In this document: positions 44,920 to 53,437 of the stretch, one piece after another | How the letters are laid out: each line of letters opens with the position of its first letter | Numbering within the stretch: position 1 is the stretch's first letter | Source of the DNA: an uncultured Schaedlerella sp. | GTDB taxonomy: Bacteria > Bacillota > Clostridia > Lachnospirales > Lachnospiraceae | NCBI GenBank assembly: GCA_934435195.1 | Contig: CAKSAJ010000021.1 | Span: 1-55,417, forward strand | DNA length: 55,417 nt | Reading direction: 5' to 3' | Made by a program: the position numbers and the translations under genes | The notes under the pieces: generated by a model | What the model was told of the DNA's origin: nothing | Database searches by the model: none | Seen by the model: the letters and a program-made list of their open reading frames with translations, nothing else

Positions 44920-47181
44920 TCAATGACCTGAGTTTCTGTACCCCCCCCCACCGGATTTTATGTTTCTTATCGTCTTTTCCAACGTCTTCATATCAACCGG
45001 TTTTGAAACATGTGCATTCATACCGGCCGCCAATGAATGCTGAATATCCTCTGAAAATGCATTGGCGGTCATAGCAATGATTGGAATTGTCTTTGCCAGT
45101 TCATGTGAGCTTCTGCGGATTGCTTTTGTTGCCTCATATCCATTCATAACAGGCATCTGCACGTCCATCAGAATCATATCGTATTCACCCGGAACAGACT
45201 GTTCAAATGACTTCAAAATTTCTTCACCATTTTCACAGATGCTACACTCTGCGCCCTCAATCTTTAACAGCTCCATCAGAATTTCTGCATTCAGTTCATT
45301 ATCCTCTGCACACAGGAATCGCATTCCTTTCAAGATATTATCATCCTGCTCGTCCTTTTCTGCCTGCAATGTTGAAGAAACATTTCGTTCTTCTGCAATT
45401 TTAAGATCCATAAGAACCTCAAAGCAGCTTCCCTGATTTGGTTCACTCTCCACATCGATGGTTCCTCCCATCGCTTCAACCAGATTTTTGGTGATAGCCA
45501 TTCCAAGACCGGTGCCCTGTATCTTATTTGTAACAGAATTTTCTGCACGGGTAAATGGAGCAAAAATCGTCTCTTTGAAATCTGCTGACATTCCTATCCC
45601 ATTATCACTGACTAAAAAACGATACTTTGCATAGACAGGTGAATTAGATTCACATTCTTCTACCAAAAGCTGAATTTCTCCACCTTCCTGCGTGTACTTC
45701 ACTGCATTAGACAACAGGTTACTGAAAATCTGCATCAGATGAACCTGATCCCCATTCACCCACTCATGTTGGATATCTTCTTTTATAATCGTAAAAGTCT
45801 GTTTTTTTCCGTCTGTCTGTGAACGGAATATCGTATTAAGTTCCTGTATAAAATCCAGGATGGAAAAATCAGTATATTTAAATGTTGCTTTTCCTGCTTC
45901 AATCTTACTCATGTCCAGAACATCATTAATGATCCCTAACAAATGCTGTGATGAAGTGTCAATTTTATTCGCATACTCGATTACCTTGCCTTTGTCACCG
46001 GCATCATGTCTGATCAGTGACGTAATACCAATGATTGCATTCATAGGAGTACGGATATCGTGAGACATATTGGCAAGGAAATTGCTCTTTGATCTGTTCG
46101 CTTCCTGTGCCACCTGAAAGGCTTCCTCTGCCACCTGTTTTGCCTGACGCAGTTCTGTGTTCACTGTTTCCAGTTTTGCATTATTTTCCCGTTCCAAACG
46201 GATTGCTTCCTGCTGATTTCTGTACATAACAAAGGAAATTCCCGTCATAACACAAGCAGCTACGATAACCGTAAAGATAACAATAAATATCATGACAAAA
46301 TTGACAAGTTTTAATGTATTCGTAGCAACATACTCTGCCGGAACCAGAAAGATAAGTGTCCATTCAGCATTTTCCAATCTTTTTAATGCATAAAAATATT
46401 CCGTCCCATCCAATATTGCATTAGAATAGCTACAACCATTTTCTTCCAGTTCTGCCTTTGTTTTCTCAAAAGAAGAATTGTGAAGATACTTCATATTCTG
46501 TAAAACGGAAAATACATTATGACCCTTGATCAGTTCTACCTGATTGCTGTTGAACAGTTTAAATCCATTATCATCCAGAACATACACACTGTTGTTCCCA
46601 TTATATGCATCACAGCTAAAATAAGGATTCAGCTGTTCCATATCCTGGGCGATTCCAAAATAAAGAATGGAAGTTTCCTTTTCTCCATTCTGAAGTTCTA
46701 TTGGTTCCAGCAAACGTTTCAAAAACACCATCTCTGACTGGTTATCCGTCATAGAATCAAAAACAAAACTAACCTGTTCGTGATTGTCTGCCAAATAATC
46801 CATATCACGAAAAAGCCCTATGTATCCATCTTCTGTATAGTATCCACCCTCTGAATCCACTGCCATCAACGTAATCTTCTGCTCTGCATATGCTGATAAT
46901 TCATATTTCTTTTCCATATGTCTGCAAAGTTCATCTGTAGTCTGTACATTTGCATCTTTCAGATAATTACATTCTTCCGTTACCCGGTCCCAATGGGAAT
47001 CGATCACATCCTCCAGATTTTGAAACATCTGACGGGTAATCTCTTCCATCTGGTTCAATCGTTCTTTATAGATAATATCCTGGATATAAGTATGATACAG
47101 GAAAAAGAATGCAAGAAGCATCACTATACCAGTCATACAGCAACCCAATATTAAATTCCGGTAATTATTTCTCTTCTGCAT
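44920..47181 (-). CDS. Hybrid histidine kinase with extracellular Cache-like sensor
   Basis: 753 aa from the ATG at 47181 (GAGGGAGAAG before it); the frame extends to 47220 into the preceding gene. Helix about 8-30, an extracellular domain of about 270 residues with a Cache-like layout (MAVDSEGGYYTEDGY, SVYVLDDNGFKLFNSNQ, GTEYFYALKRLENAEWTLIF), a second helix (about 290-315), coiled coil, HisKA NMSHDIRTPMNAI (His about 376), HATPase (DNGIGMSADF, GTGLGMAITK) and a receiver (LMDVQMPVMNGYEA, Asp about 673). The last residues GGGGYRNSGH are encoded by a run of nine G. It is coupled to the lipoprotein gene upstream by a 13-nt gap. Confidence 0.9.
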   Translation of the reverse strand: MQKRNNYRNLILGCCMTGIVMLLAFFFLYHTYIQDIIYKERLNQMEEITRQMFQNLEDVIDSHWDRVTEECNYLKDANVQTTDELCRHMEKKYELSAYAEQKITLMAVDSEGGYYTEDGYIGLFRDMDYLADNHEQVSFVFDSMTDNQSEMVFLKRLLEPIELQNGEKETSILYFGIAQDMEQLNPYFSCDAYNGNNSVYVLDDNGFKLFNSNQVELIKGHNVFSVLQNMKYLHNSSFEKTKAELEENGCSYSNAILDGTEYFYALKRLENAEWTLIFLVPAEYVATNTLKLVNFVMIFIVIFTVIVAACVMTGISFVMYRNQQEAIRLERENNAKLETVNTELRQAKQVAEEAFQVAQEANRSKSNFLANMSHDIRTPMNAIIGITSLIRHDAGDKGKVIEYANKIDTSSQHLLGIINDVLDMSKIEAGKATFKYTDFSILDFIQELNTIFRSQTDGKKQTFTIIKEDIQHEWVNGDQVHLMQIFSNLLSNAVKYTQEGGEIQLLVEECESNSPVYAKYRFLVSDNGIGMSADFKETIFAPFTRAENSVTNKIQGTGLGMAITKNLVEAMGGTIDVESEPNQGSCFEVLMDLKIAEERNVSSTLQAEKDEQDDNILKGMRFLCAEDNELNAEILMELLKIEGAECSICENGEEILKSFEQSVPGEYDMILMDVQMPVMNGYEATKAIRRSSHELAKTIPIIAMTANAFSEDIQHSLAAGMNAHVSKPVDMKTLEKTIRNIKSGGGGYRNSGH
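44941..44949 (-). repeat. Nine-base homopolymer (poly-G in the kinase frame)
   Basis: Plus strand C9, read as G9 seven codons before the stop of the hybrid kinase gene. A one-base change would swap the tail YRNSGH for TETQVIDQQPLNK, which ends at a TGA at 44900-44898. Confidence 0.75.
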
Positions 47182-47194
47182 TCTTCTCCCTCGA

Positions 47195-48967
47195 TTATTT
47201 CCATTCAGCATCCGCTTCACTTAAAGTCTTAAATTGCCCCAAAAACTCTTTTGCAGCATCCATACCCACAATACCACTGTCTGTCACTTCCGTTTCTGAT
47301 GCCAGTTTTTCACTGATTCCGGAAATCGCAACCTGATAAGTCTTCTCATCTTCCAGTTCCGTCGGACTTACCAACACATAAGGGTAATTGTTTCCTGTAC
47401 CTACTGCATCGTATCCTTCTTTATATAAATCTTGAATCTGTTTTCCTGTTAATCTGACTGTCTGGATTGTCTGTGACCAGCCTGTCGGAAGAATGGTACA
47501 GATATCATAGTCTGTAATATTCTTTGCATACAGTTTTCCGCTCACGCCACCATTGTTCTGGTTAGTGCCATTTCCACTGATCCATGTTCCAAGGGATATA
47601 AGAGCAATGTCACTTCCGGTCGCCTCGGCAAAGCATCTGCCCACCAGCTTTGCACAGCTTTCCTGTGAGATTTCCTCTGTAGCTGTTGTGAACACTTCCG
47701 GCTGATTATTTACCACGCTGTCCTGATCCTCATCCAGCTGATCTGCCACATCCTTTATTGATGCCTTATCCTGCATGAATTCCAGCATTTTGGTTCCGGT
47801 ATTTACAATCGTATTTTCCCATCCGGCATAAATAAACGGTGTCGTATTCCCTGCATTGATCATATCTGAAATATCTGCATAGAAGGTGTCATCTGCCTTT
47901 GCATCTTTGAAAGGAAGTAGTCCTGCTTTTAATGTGCTGTCCGGATACAGGGCGCTGGTTCCTTCTACCGTAGACAGCACCTTCATAACCTTTAATGCAT
48001 CTTCAAGTTTCTCAGGATTATCCTCCAGCTTTTTATTCAATCCATAAAAACGGTTTACATTTAAAATAAATACATTCCTGCTTCCATCTTCAGACAGGTA
48101 TGGCATCAGACCAAATTTGTCCGTTGTATCTTCTGATTCCATAATGCCATTCTGTGGTCCCAATAAAAACAATGAATTTCCCTTTATAAAAGCTTCTCTT
48201 GTTTTACCATCATCTATCGGATCACTGTTGCTGCTGTCAAACATCCCGATGTCTTTCCATTTTTGGATATATTCCATGCTGTCCATCATGCCTTCCGTGT
48301 CACTGACATTTGCTTTCCCTGACAGGTAATCTTTCTGCCACTGCTTTCCAGACAAGGTACCAAGGAATCCCGCATCCGCAATATTACATATATACTGGAA
48401 GGCAGAACCCGGATACTGAATCTGTGCCATACATAACGTAACTCCTGCTTCTTTTGCTTTGTCTGCGAGTTCTTCAAGCTCTGTAAAAGATGTTGGCAGC
48501 TTCCAGCCATGTTGCTCAAGCAGTGTTTTATTGTAAGTGATTCCATAACAGTTGTACAAAGATGGAAGCATATAAAGTGCACCCTCATCGGATACATCTT
48601 TCAGACGTGATTCCACATAATTATCTGTAAAATCGTATCCGGAGAGATCAATCATCTTATCACTGACATCCACCACATCTGGCTTATAAAAAGTCTGTGT
48701 GCAGATGTCCGGAAGATCATCTGCCTCTAACATATTCTGCAGATAGGTTGTTGTATTTGACCCGCTATACGTGATTACTTCGAGATTAACCTCCGGGTAT
48801 GTTTTATGTACTTCTTCTATAAAGCTGTCGACATCCAGATAAGGTGCCATAAATGTAACTGCTTCGTGTTTCTTTGCCGTTTCATCTGTTTTCCCACATC
48901 CTATAAGTCCTGTTGCTACTATACATGACAAAATAAGACATGCACTTTGTATTTTTTTTATTTTCAT
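47195..48967 (-). CDS. Lipoprotein: extracellular solute-binding domain fused to 5'-nucleotidase C-terminal-like domain
   Basis: 590 aa. Signal peptide with lipobox LIGC, so membrane-anchored outside. Residues about 35-420 are a family-1 solute-binding protein (VTFMAPYLDVDSFIEEVHKTYPEVNLEVITY, LPSLYNCYGITYNKTLLEQHGW). Residues about 430-580 look like the 5_nucleotid_C domain: AEATGSDIALISLGTWI, DYDICTILPTGWSQTIQTVRLTGKQIQDL, YPYVLVSP. The catalytic 5'-nucleotidase metallophosphatase half is absent. No ABC permease is nearby; two hybrid kinases follow, so it more likely presents a ligand to them than feeds a transporter. Confidence 0.82.
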   Translation of the reverse strand: MKIKKIQSACLILSCIVATGLIGCGKTDETAKKHEAVTFMAPYLDVDSFIEEVHKTYPEVNLEVITYSGSNTTTYLQNMLEADDLPDICTQTFYKPDVVDVSDKMIDLSGYDFTDNYVESRLKDVSDEGALYMLPSLYNCYGITYNKTLLEQHGWKLPTSFTELEELADKAKEAGVTLCMAQIQYPGSAFQYICNIADAGFLGTLSGKQWQKDYLSGKANVSDTEGMMDSMEYIQKWKDIGMFDSSNSDPIDDGKTREAFIKGNSLFLLGPQNGIMESEDTTDKFGLMPYLSEDGSRNVFILNVNRFYGLNKKLEDNPEKLEDALKVMKVLSTVEGTSALYPDSTLKAGLLPFKDAKADDTFYADISDMINAGNTTPFIYAGWENTIVNTGTKMLEFMQDKASIKDVADQLDEDQDSVVNNQPEVFTTATEEISQESCAKLVGRCFAEATGSDIALISLGTWISGNGTNQNNGGVSGKLYAKNITDYDICTILPTGWSQTIQTVRLTGKQIQDLYKEGYDAVGTGNNYPYVLVSPTELEDEKTYQVAISGISEKLASETEVTDSGIVGMDAAKEFLGQFKTLSEADAEWK

Positions 48968-49029
48968 ATATTTTTCTCTCTTCCCCTAATAAAATTATTG
49001 TAGTTACATTTATGCAAAAAACTGGTTTT

Positions 49030-49058
49030 ATTATACCCCCTGGCACTACTGTACACAA
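49030..49058 (-). promoter_or_regulatory. Promoter of the sensory operon
   Basis: Minus strand TTGTGT (49058-49053), 17-nt spacer, perfect TATAAT (49035-49030), between the MATE stop and the lipoprotein start. Confidence 0.65.
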
Positions 49059-49071
49059 GCAAAATACTGGG

Positions 49072-50397
49072 CTAATTCATATTTTTATAGCTTCTAATCA
49101 GTAGCGGCAGCTCTGTTATAAGCATACCGATCCAGCCGGCAAGATATGAATATGGCAGTGCCTCTATCTGTAATGAGAATGTAAGTACAAGTATGGCTGC
49201 AACCACTACACGAACTCCCATATTGACAAAACTGCTTATTAATGTAATTTTAAGATCTCCAATTCCTCTGAAATATCCCTGAATTCCGTTCGTAGCTGCA
49301 GGTAATAGATACATTATAGAAATCAGCCTCAAATATGTAACTCCGTGTCTTATAACATCCGAATCTTTCGTAAACAGACGCATAAGCGGGGCTGCAAACA
49401 GAAAGCATATTAAAAATATAGCGATTCCGTATACAAGCTCTATTTTCATGCCGCTTCTAAACGCTCCTTTAAGCCTGTCTTTTTTTCCAGCCCCTTTGCT
49501 CTGAGCCATAAGTGCAGTCATCGCATGTCCTATGTTTTGTTCTGGACTGTATGCAAAATCATCAATTCTATTAACAACCGCAAATGCCGCCGCAACAGCA
49601 ACTCCCATGGAATTGACAATCGCCTGAATTCCAAGCTTTCCCAACTGGACCGTTGCCTGCTGCATGGCTGAAGCCCAACCATACGATATCGTTTTACCAA
49701 GTAATTTTTTATCGAATATGAGCCATTTCTTTCCAAGCTGTAAAACCGGTACTTTCATCTGTATGTATATGATGCATAAAATACACGATAAAGCTTCACT
49801 CAACACAGTTGCTACAGCACAGCCTTCACTTCCCCAGCCAAGAAACAGTACAAAAAACAGATCTCCGATAATATTGACCACAGAACTTGTTATAAGAAAA
49901 TACAATGGCGTCTGACTATCGCCCAAGGCTCTTAATGTACTCGCGAAACAATTATACATAAATGTAAAAATAAGCCCTGCAAATATAATCCTCAGATAAT
50001 TGGTCGTCATAGACATAATTGACAAATCAACCCGCATTATACGTAAGATCGGATGAGCAAATATAATACAGCTGACAGATAAGAATACTGAGAACAGAAA
50101 TCCGGCTATCATAGTAGTACTTATCTGTCTGTGAAGTTTGTCGTAATCTTTGGCTCCAAACTGATTTCCCATAAGTATGCTCGCACCCATGCACAAACCA
50201 TTAAGAAACAGTATGAATAATGTTAATATCGGATTGCATATCCCAACTGCTGCCAGCGCTTCCTTCCCTACAAACCTTCCTACGATAATGCTGTCAACAG
50301 CATTATAAGTAAGCTGAAACAGATTTCCAAGCACCAGTGGAATTGTAAATTTAACCAATTGTGGAGTTATTTTTCCTGTTGTAAGATCTTTTGCCAT
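49072..50397 (-). CDS. MATE-family efflux transporter (second)
   Basis: 441 aa, twelve helices, CAGGAGAAG site. PQLVKFTIPLVLGNLFQLTYNAVDSIIVGRF is the family start, and the loop NPILTLFILFLNGLCMGASILMGNQFGAKDY marks the MATE core. The second half repeats the pattern (SYGWASAMQQATVQLGKLGIQAIV). It is a drug or metabolite exporter of unknown substrate. It is distinct from the 38945-40276 copy; similarity is only at family level. Confidence 0.9.
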   Translation of the reverse strand: MAKDLTTGKITPQLVKFTIPLVLGNLFQLTYNAVDSIIVGRFVGKEALAAVGICNPILTLFILFLNGLCMGASILMGNQFGAKDYDKLHRQISTTMIAGFLFSVFLSVSCIIFAHPILRIMRVDLSIMSMTTNYLRIIFAGLIFTFMYNCFASTLRALGDSQTPLYFLITSSVVNIIGDLFFVLFLGWGSEGCAVATVLSEALSCILCIIYIQMKVPVLQLGKKWLIFDKKLLGKTISYGWASAMQQATVQLGKLGIQAIVNSMGVAVAAAFAVVNRIDDFAYSPEQNIGHAMTALMAQSKGAGKKDRLKGAFRSGMKIELVYGIAIFLICFLFAAPLMRLFTKDSDVIRHGVTYLRLISIMYLLPAATNGIQGYFRGIGDLKITLISSFVNMGVRVVVAAILVLTFSLQIEALPYSYLAGWIGMLITELPLLIRSYKNMN

Positions 50398-50415
50398 ATA
50401 CTTCTCCTGTAACTT

Positions 50416-50505
50416 TCATTCTACTTTTTCCAATATATTATTTACGTCGAGATAAGTCTTGTCTGCTTCATTGATATTACGCTCATAGTGCTTGGCATCC
50501 TCTAC
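50416..50505 (-). pseudogene. C-terminal fragment of an unrecognised gene
   Basis: A minus frame reads KVEDAKHYERNINEADKTYL and a further dozen residues before TGA at 50418. It has no start codon or ribosome site, is bounded upstream by a stop, and is hydrophilic and helical. I do not recognise the family. It adjoins the VOC remnant, so the interval is a scar of several deletions. Confidence 0.35.
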
Positions 50506-50506
50506 T

Positions 50507-50624
50507 TTAATTACCTATTAATGGTGTACGAACCTCAATGAGATTACCACTCGGATCATACAACCTTACAAGTTTCTGGCCACCCGCAGTCTAAATAAAT
50601 CTCTATAAAACTCTATGGATTCAT
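50507..50624 (-). pseudogene. Remnant of a VOC protein, paralogue of the gene at 55030
   Basis: Minus strand encodes SIEFYRDLF, then after a deletion and frame change GQKLVRLYDPSGNLIEVRTP. Both pieces are almost identical in DNA to the two ends of the VOC gene at 55030-55398. About 250 bp of the middle are missing. Nothing else is evident in 50625-50770. Confidence 0.75.
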
Positions 50625-50773
50625 GTTTTCCAGAGCCGGAAATCTTAATTTCAAATGCATTTCTTCAACATGCACAAAGTCTATTATGTGCATTTCTTCA
50701 ATATTATATGCGTTGTATTTGTACTTAAATTCAAAAAAATAAGTCTTAGTTATAAAATAGGATGTAGGAATTG

Positions 50774-50809
50774 GGGGGAGATTATCCGATGGTTCGGACA
50801 GTCTCCCCC
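50774..50809 (-). terminator. GC-rich hairpin after the symporter gene
   Basis: GGGGGAGA (50774-50781) pairs with TCTCCCCC (50802-50809), with an inner TCCGA/TCGGA helix. It starts 12 nt after the symporter stop. There is no immediate U-run on the minus strand, so termination is only probable. Confidence 0.45.
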
Positions 50810-50820
50810 ATTATCTTATT

Positions 50821-52224
50821 TTATCTCCAGAAATCTGTTATTTGGCTAAGACCGATGTCTGCGCTTTTAAAAACCGGGTTGATTCCTTGTTTTAACTGCG
50901 CTTCATAATCTTGAATCGCTTTAAATACAATCCCTGATAAAATCAGGATAACCGGAATGTTAATGAGCGCCATAACCCCCATCAGTACATCGGAAAGATC
51001 CCACAAAAGAGACATCTCCATTCCTGCTCCCAGAAAGATTGCAAGTGCCGATACCAGTCTGAAGCCTTTCATAAAAGCTTTTCCCGGCTGTTTTTTGTGA
51101 ATGTAGATCAAAAGATTGTCACAATAGAAACAGTTTCCGAGCAGAGTTGTAAATGCAAAAAATACCATTGCAACTGTGATAAAGACCGGACCAAAAGAAC
51201 CAAGTGATTCCTGAAGAGATGCCTGCACCCATGGTGCTCCCTGCAATTCTTTTGCCGGATTGATCCCGGATGACATACACATCATTGCTGTTGCTGTACA
51301 AAGCAGTAAAGTATCAATAAATACGGACAACATCTGTACCAGTCCCTGTTTTACCGGATGACTGACATTTGCCGAAGCCGATGCATTCGGAGCAGAACCA
51401 ATACCTGCTTCATTGGAATAGAGTCCCCGGCGGATTCCCTGCATCATGGCCGAACCGGAAAATGCTCCGAAAATTGCTCTAAAATCAAATGCTTCTTCAA
51501 AAATGCGCACAAACATTGCCGGCACATTCTGAATGTTGATAATTACTACCAAAAGTGAAATTCCGATATATGCAATCCCCATTACTGGCACAACCGTTGA
51601 AGTTACTTTTACGATACGTGAGCCGCCGCCAAGCAGACACCATCCTGTCAGCACTGCCAAAATTCCGCCGATGATCCATGGACTCATCTCTGCATTATAA
51701 AAAGAAAATACTGAAAATGTAGACTGCAGATTATAAGATGCCAGCATATTAAATCCAAATGCGTAGGTTAAAATCATTGCAACGCAGAAAACAATTGCCA
51801 GCGGGCGACAATGAAGTGCCGCTTCAATATAGTAAGCCGGTCCTCCATAACAGCTTCCGTCTTCCCCTTTTTTCTTATAAATCTGTGCCAATGTACTCTC
51901 GATCAGAGCAGATGCACTTCCGATAATCGCAATCACCCACATCCAGAATACAGAACCAAATCCCCCTATACAAATCGCCGATGAAACCCCGACAATATTT
52001 CCCGTTCCCACACGGGATGCTGTTGAAACCATAAGTGCCTGAAAAGAGGAAATTGCCTCTTTATCCTCCGGCTTTTCCATTACAGATTCACAAGCTCTCT
52101 TAAATAATCTTACCTGCGGAAATCTTGTACGGACTGTAAAATACACTCCCGCACCAATCAGTATAATAACCAGCAGTTTGCTATACATAAAAGAACTTAT
52201 TGTACCAATAATCGTTTGAAACAT
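50821..52224 (-). CDS. Alanine/glycine:Na+ symporter (AGCS family)
   Basis: 467 aa from the ATG at 52224 (AAAGGAAAG upstream); the frame extends 60 nt further with no site. About eleven helices. RVGTGNIVGVSSAICIGGFGSVFWMW and YSNEAGIGSAPNASA are the AGCS signatures for Na+-coupled alanine or glycine uptake. It stands alone, with the AraC gene 150 nt upstream on the same strand. Confidence 0.92.
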   Translation of the reverse strand: MFQTIIGTISSFMYSKLLVIILIGAGVYFTVRTRFPQVRLFKRACESVMEKPEDKEAISSFQALMVSTASRVGTGNIVGVSSAICIGGFGSVFWMWVIAIIGSASALIESTLAQIYKKKGEDGSCYGGPAYYIEAALHCRPLAIVFCVAMILTYAFGFNMLASYNLQSTFSVFSFYNAEMSPWIIGGILAVLTGWCLLGGGSRIVKVTSTVVPVMGIAYIGISLLVVIINIQNVPAMFVRIFEEAFDFRAIFGAFSGSAMMQGIRRGLYSNEAGIGSAPNASASANVSHPVKQGLVQMLSVFIDTLLLCTATAMMCMSSGINPAKELQGAPWVQASLQESLGSFGPVFITVAMVFFAFTTLLGNCFYCDNLLIYIHKKQPGKAFMKGFRLVSALAIFLGAGMEMSLLWDLSDVLMGVMALINIPVILILSGIVFKAIQDYEAQLKQGINPVFKSADIGLSQITDFWR

Positions 52225-52374
52225 ACCTTCTTTCCTTTCCCTGTTTTTTGTCAATATATTAACGGAAAGAAGGGGGATTTGCAAGTTTTTTTACTTTTTT
52301 CCTCTGTTGATTTATAACAGTTCAACCTTATTATTTTTTCCACTGCAGAATCTTTATATCATTCATGAATCATA

Positions 52375-53268
52375 CTATTTTAAGTATGTGCAACGATATT
52401 CGGATGGTGTTAAATGATAATGTTTTTTAAACAATCTACAAAAATAATCCACATTATGGAATCCGCTTTCATAGGCAATTGTTTTTACTTTTTTATTCGT
52501 ATTTTTCAATAACCAGGAAGCTGCCTGCAGTCTATATCCTATCAAATAGCTGATCGGCGTAGTATGTAAAAATCGTTGAAACAAATTAAGCGCAGTACTT
52601 TTGCTGATTCCTATATGTGAAGCTATTTCATCCAGTGACAGCCCATGATTATAATTTTCATGTATATATTGCATCATCAACTGTACTCGTTTCTGTGCAG
52701 CCTCATCAACTGTTTGCATTTTCTCTTTATCCGATAACTTTACATTTTCGTAAAAAATCAGCCATAAATTCTGCAACAATGCCAAAGTGGAAAGCTCCCT
52801 TATTTTCTCATTCTCCTGTGTTTTCATTATTTTTATCATAATTTGTATAATCCTTGCCTGCCATGGTTCAGCAATCGAAAAACACTGGAAAGACATATTC
52901 GATAAAATAATTGGTAAAATATATTTTTTATAGACCAAACTATTCTCTGGTGCAATAAATTCAGGCATACATACAAAGTTAGGAATGACCCCACCAGATG
53001 ATGCATAAAACCGATGTAATATTTTAGAATTGATAAAAATTGCATCTCCTTCTGACAATACAATCTGTTTTTCATCTATTCCACATATAACTTGTCCAGA
53101 CTCAACATATAAAAACTCAAATTCTCTGTGCCAGTGCCATTCAATACAATGAAAATCAAATAACTCCAGATTATCATAATAATACTGGAATGGATAATCA
53201 CTGCTTCCATGCTGTTTGATTTCCATAAAGTCCTCGTCCGTAAGTATTTTATTATAATTCATCTCCAT
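52375..53268 (-). CDS. AraC-family transcriptional regulator
   Basis: 297 aa. The N-terminal cupin sensor (about 20-150; HWHREFEFLYVESGQVICGI, LSEGDAIFINSKILHRFY) is followed by two helix-turn-helix units: HGLSLDEIASHIGISKSTALNLFQ and KVKTIAYESGFHNVDYFCRLFKKH (about 205-295). Cupin AraC proteins bind a small ligand and usually activate a neighbouring gene. The MFS gene is divergent and its own promoter lacks a clear -35 box, so activation by this protein is plausible. Confidence 0.9.
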   Translation of the reverse strand: MEMNYNKILTDEDFMEIKQHGSSDYPFQYYYDNLELFDFHCIEWHWHREFEFLYVESGQVICGIDEKQIVLSEGDAIFINSKILHRFYASSGGVIPNFVCMPEFIAPENSLVYKKYILPIILSNMSFQCFSIAEPWQARIIQIMIKIMKTQENEKIRELSTLALLQNLWLIFYENVKLSDKEKMQTVDEAAQKRVQLMMQYIHENYNHGLSLDEIASHIGISKSTALNLFQRFLHTTPISYLIGYRLQAASWLLKNTNKKVKTIAYESGFHNVDYFCRLFKKHYHLTPSEYRCTYLK

Positions 53269-53291
53269 ATCACATTCTTTCTTTTTACGAT

Positions 53292-53321
53292 ATTATACAG
53301 TGTTTTTGCGATTTAATTCAA
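53292..53321 (-). promoter_or_regulatory. Promoter of the AraC-family gene
   Basis: Minus strand TTGAAT (53321-53316), 18-nt spacer, TATAAT (53297-53292). On the plus strand TATAAT at 53344-53349 may serve the MFS gene, with no good -35 box. Confidence 0.6.
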
Positions 53322-53377
53322 TGCATATGCTTATTGTTTGCCATATAATCAAATAAAAAACAAAAAGGAGGATTTTT

Positions 53378-53437
53378 ATGATTTTTAATATGAACATAAA
53401 ATTTTCAAAAACATTCGGAGTGGGAAATAGGAAATGA
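53378..53437 (+). CDS. 19-aa leader ORF coupled to the MFS gene
   Basis: AAAGGAGGATTTTT precedes ATG at 53378; the peptide is MIFNMNIKFSKTFGVGNRK and its TGA overlaps the MFS ATG (ATGA). The leader has a better ribosome site than the MFS gene itself, so ribosomes likely reach the transporter by coupling. Confidence 0.55.
   Translation: MIFNMNIKFSKTFGVGNRK

Noticed and set aside
50641..50770. Short direct repeat TGCATTTCTTCAA seen twice near 50655 and 50692
   Set aside because: Only two copies with no associated gene or structure; probably chance in AT-rich sequence.
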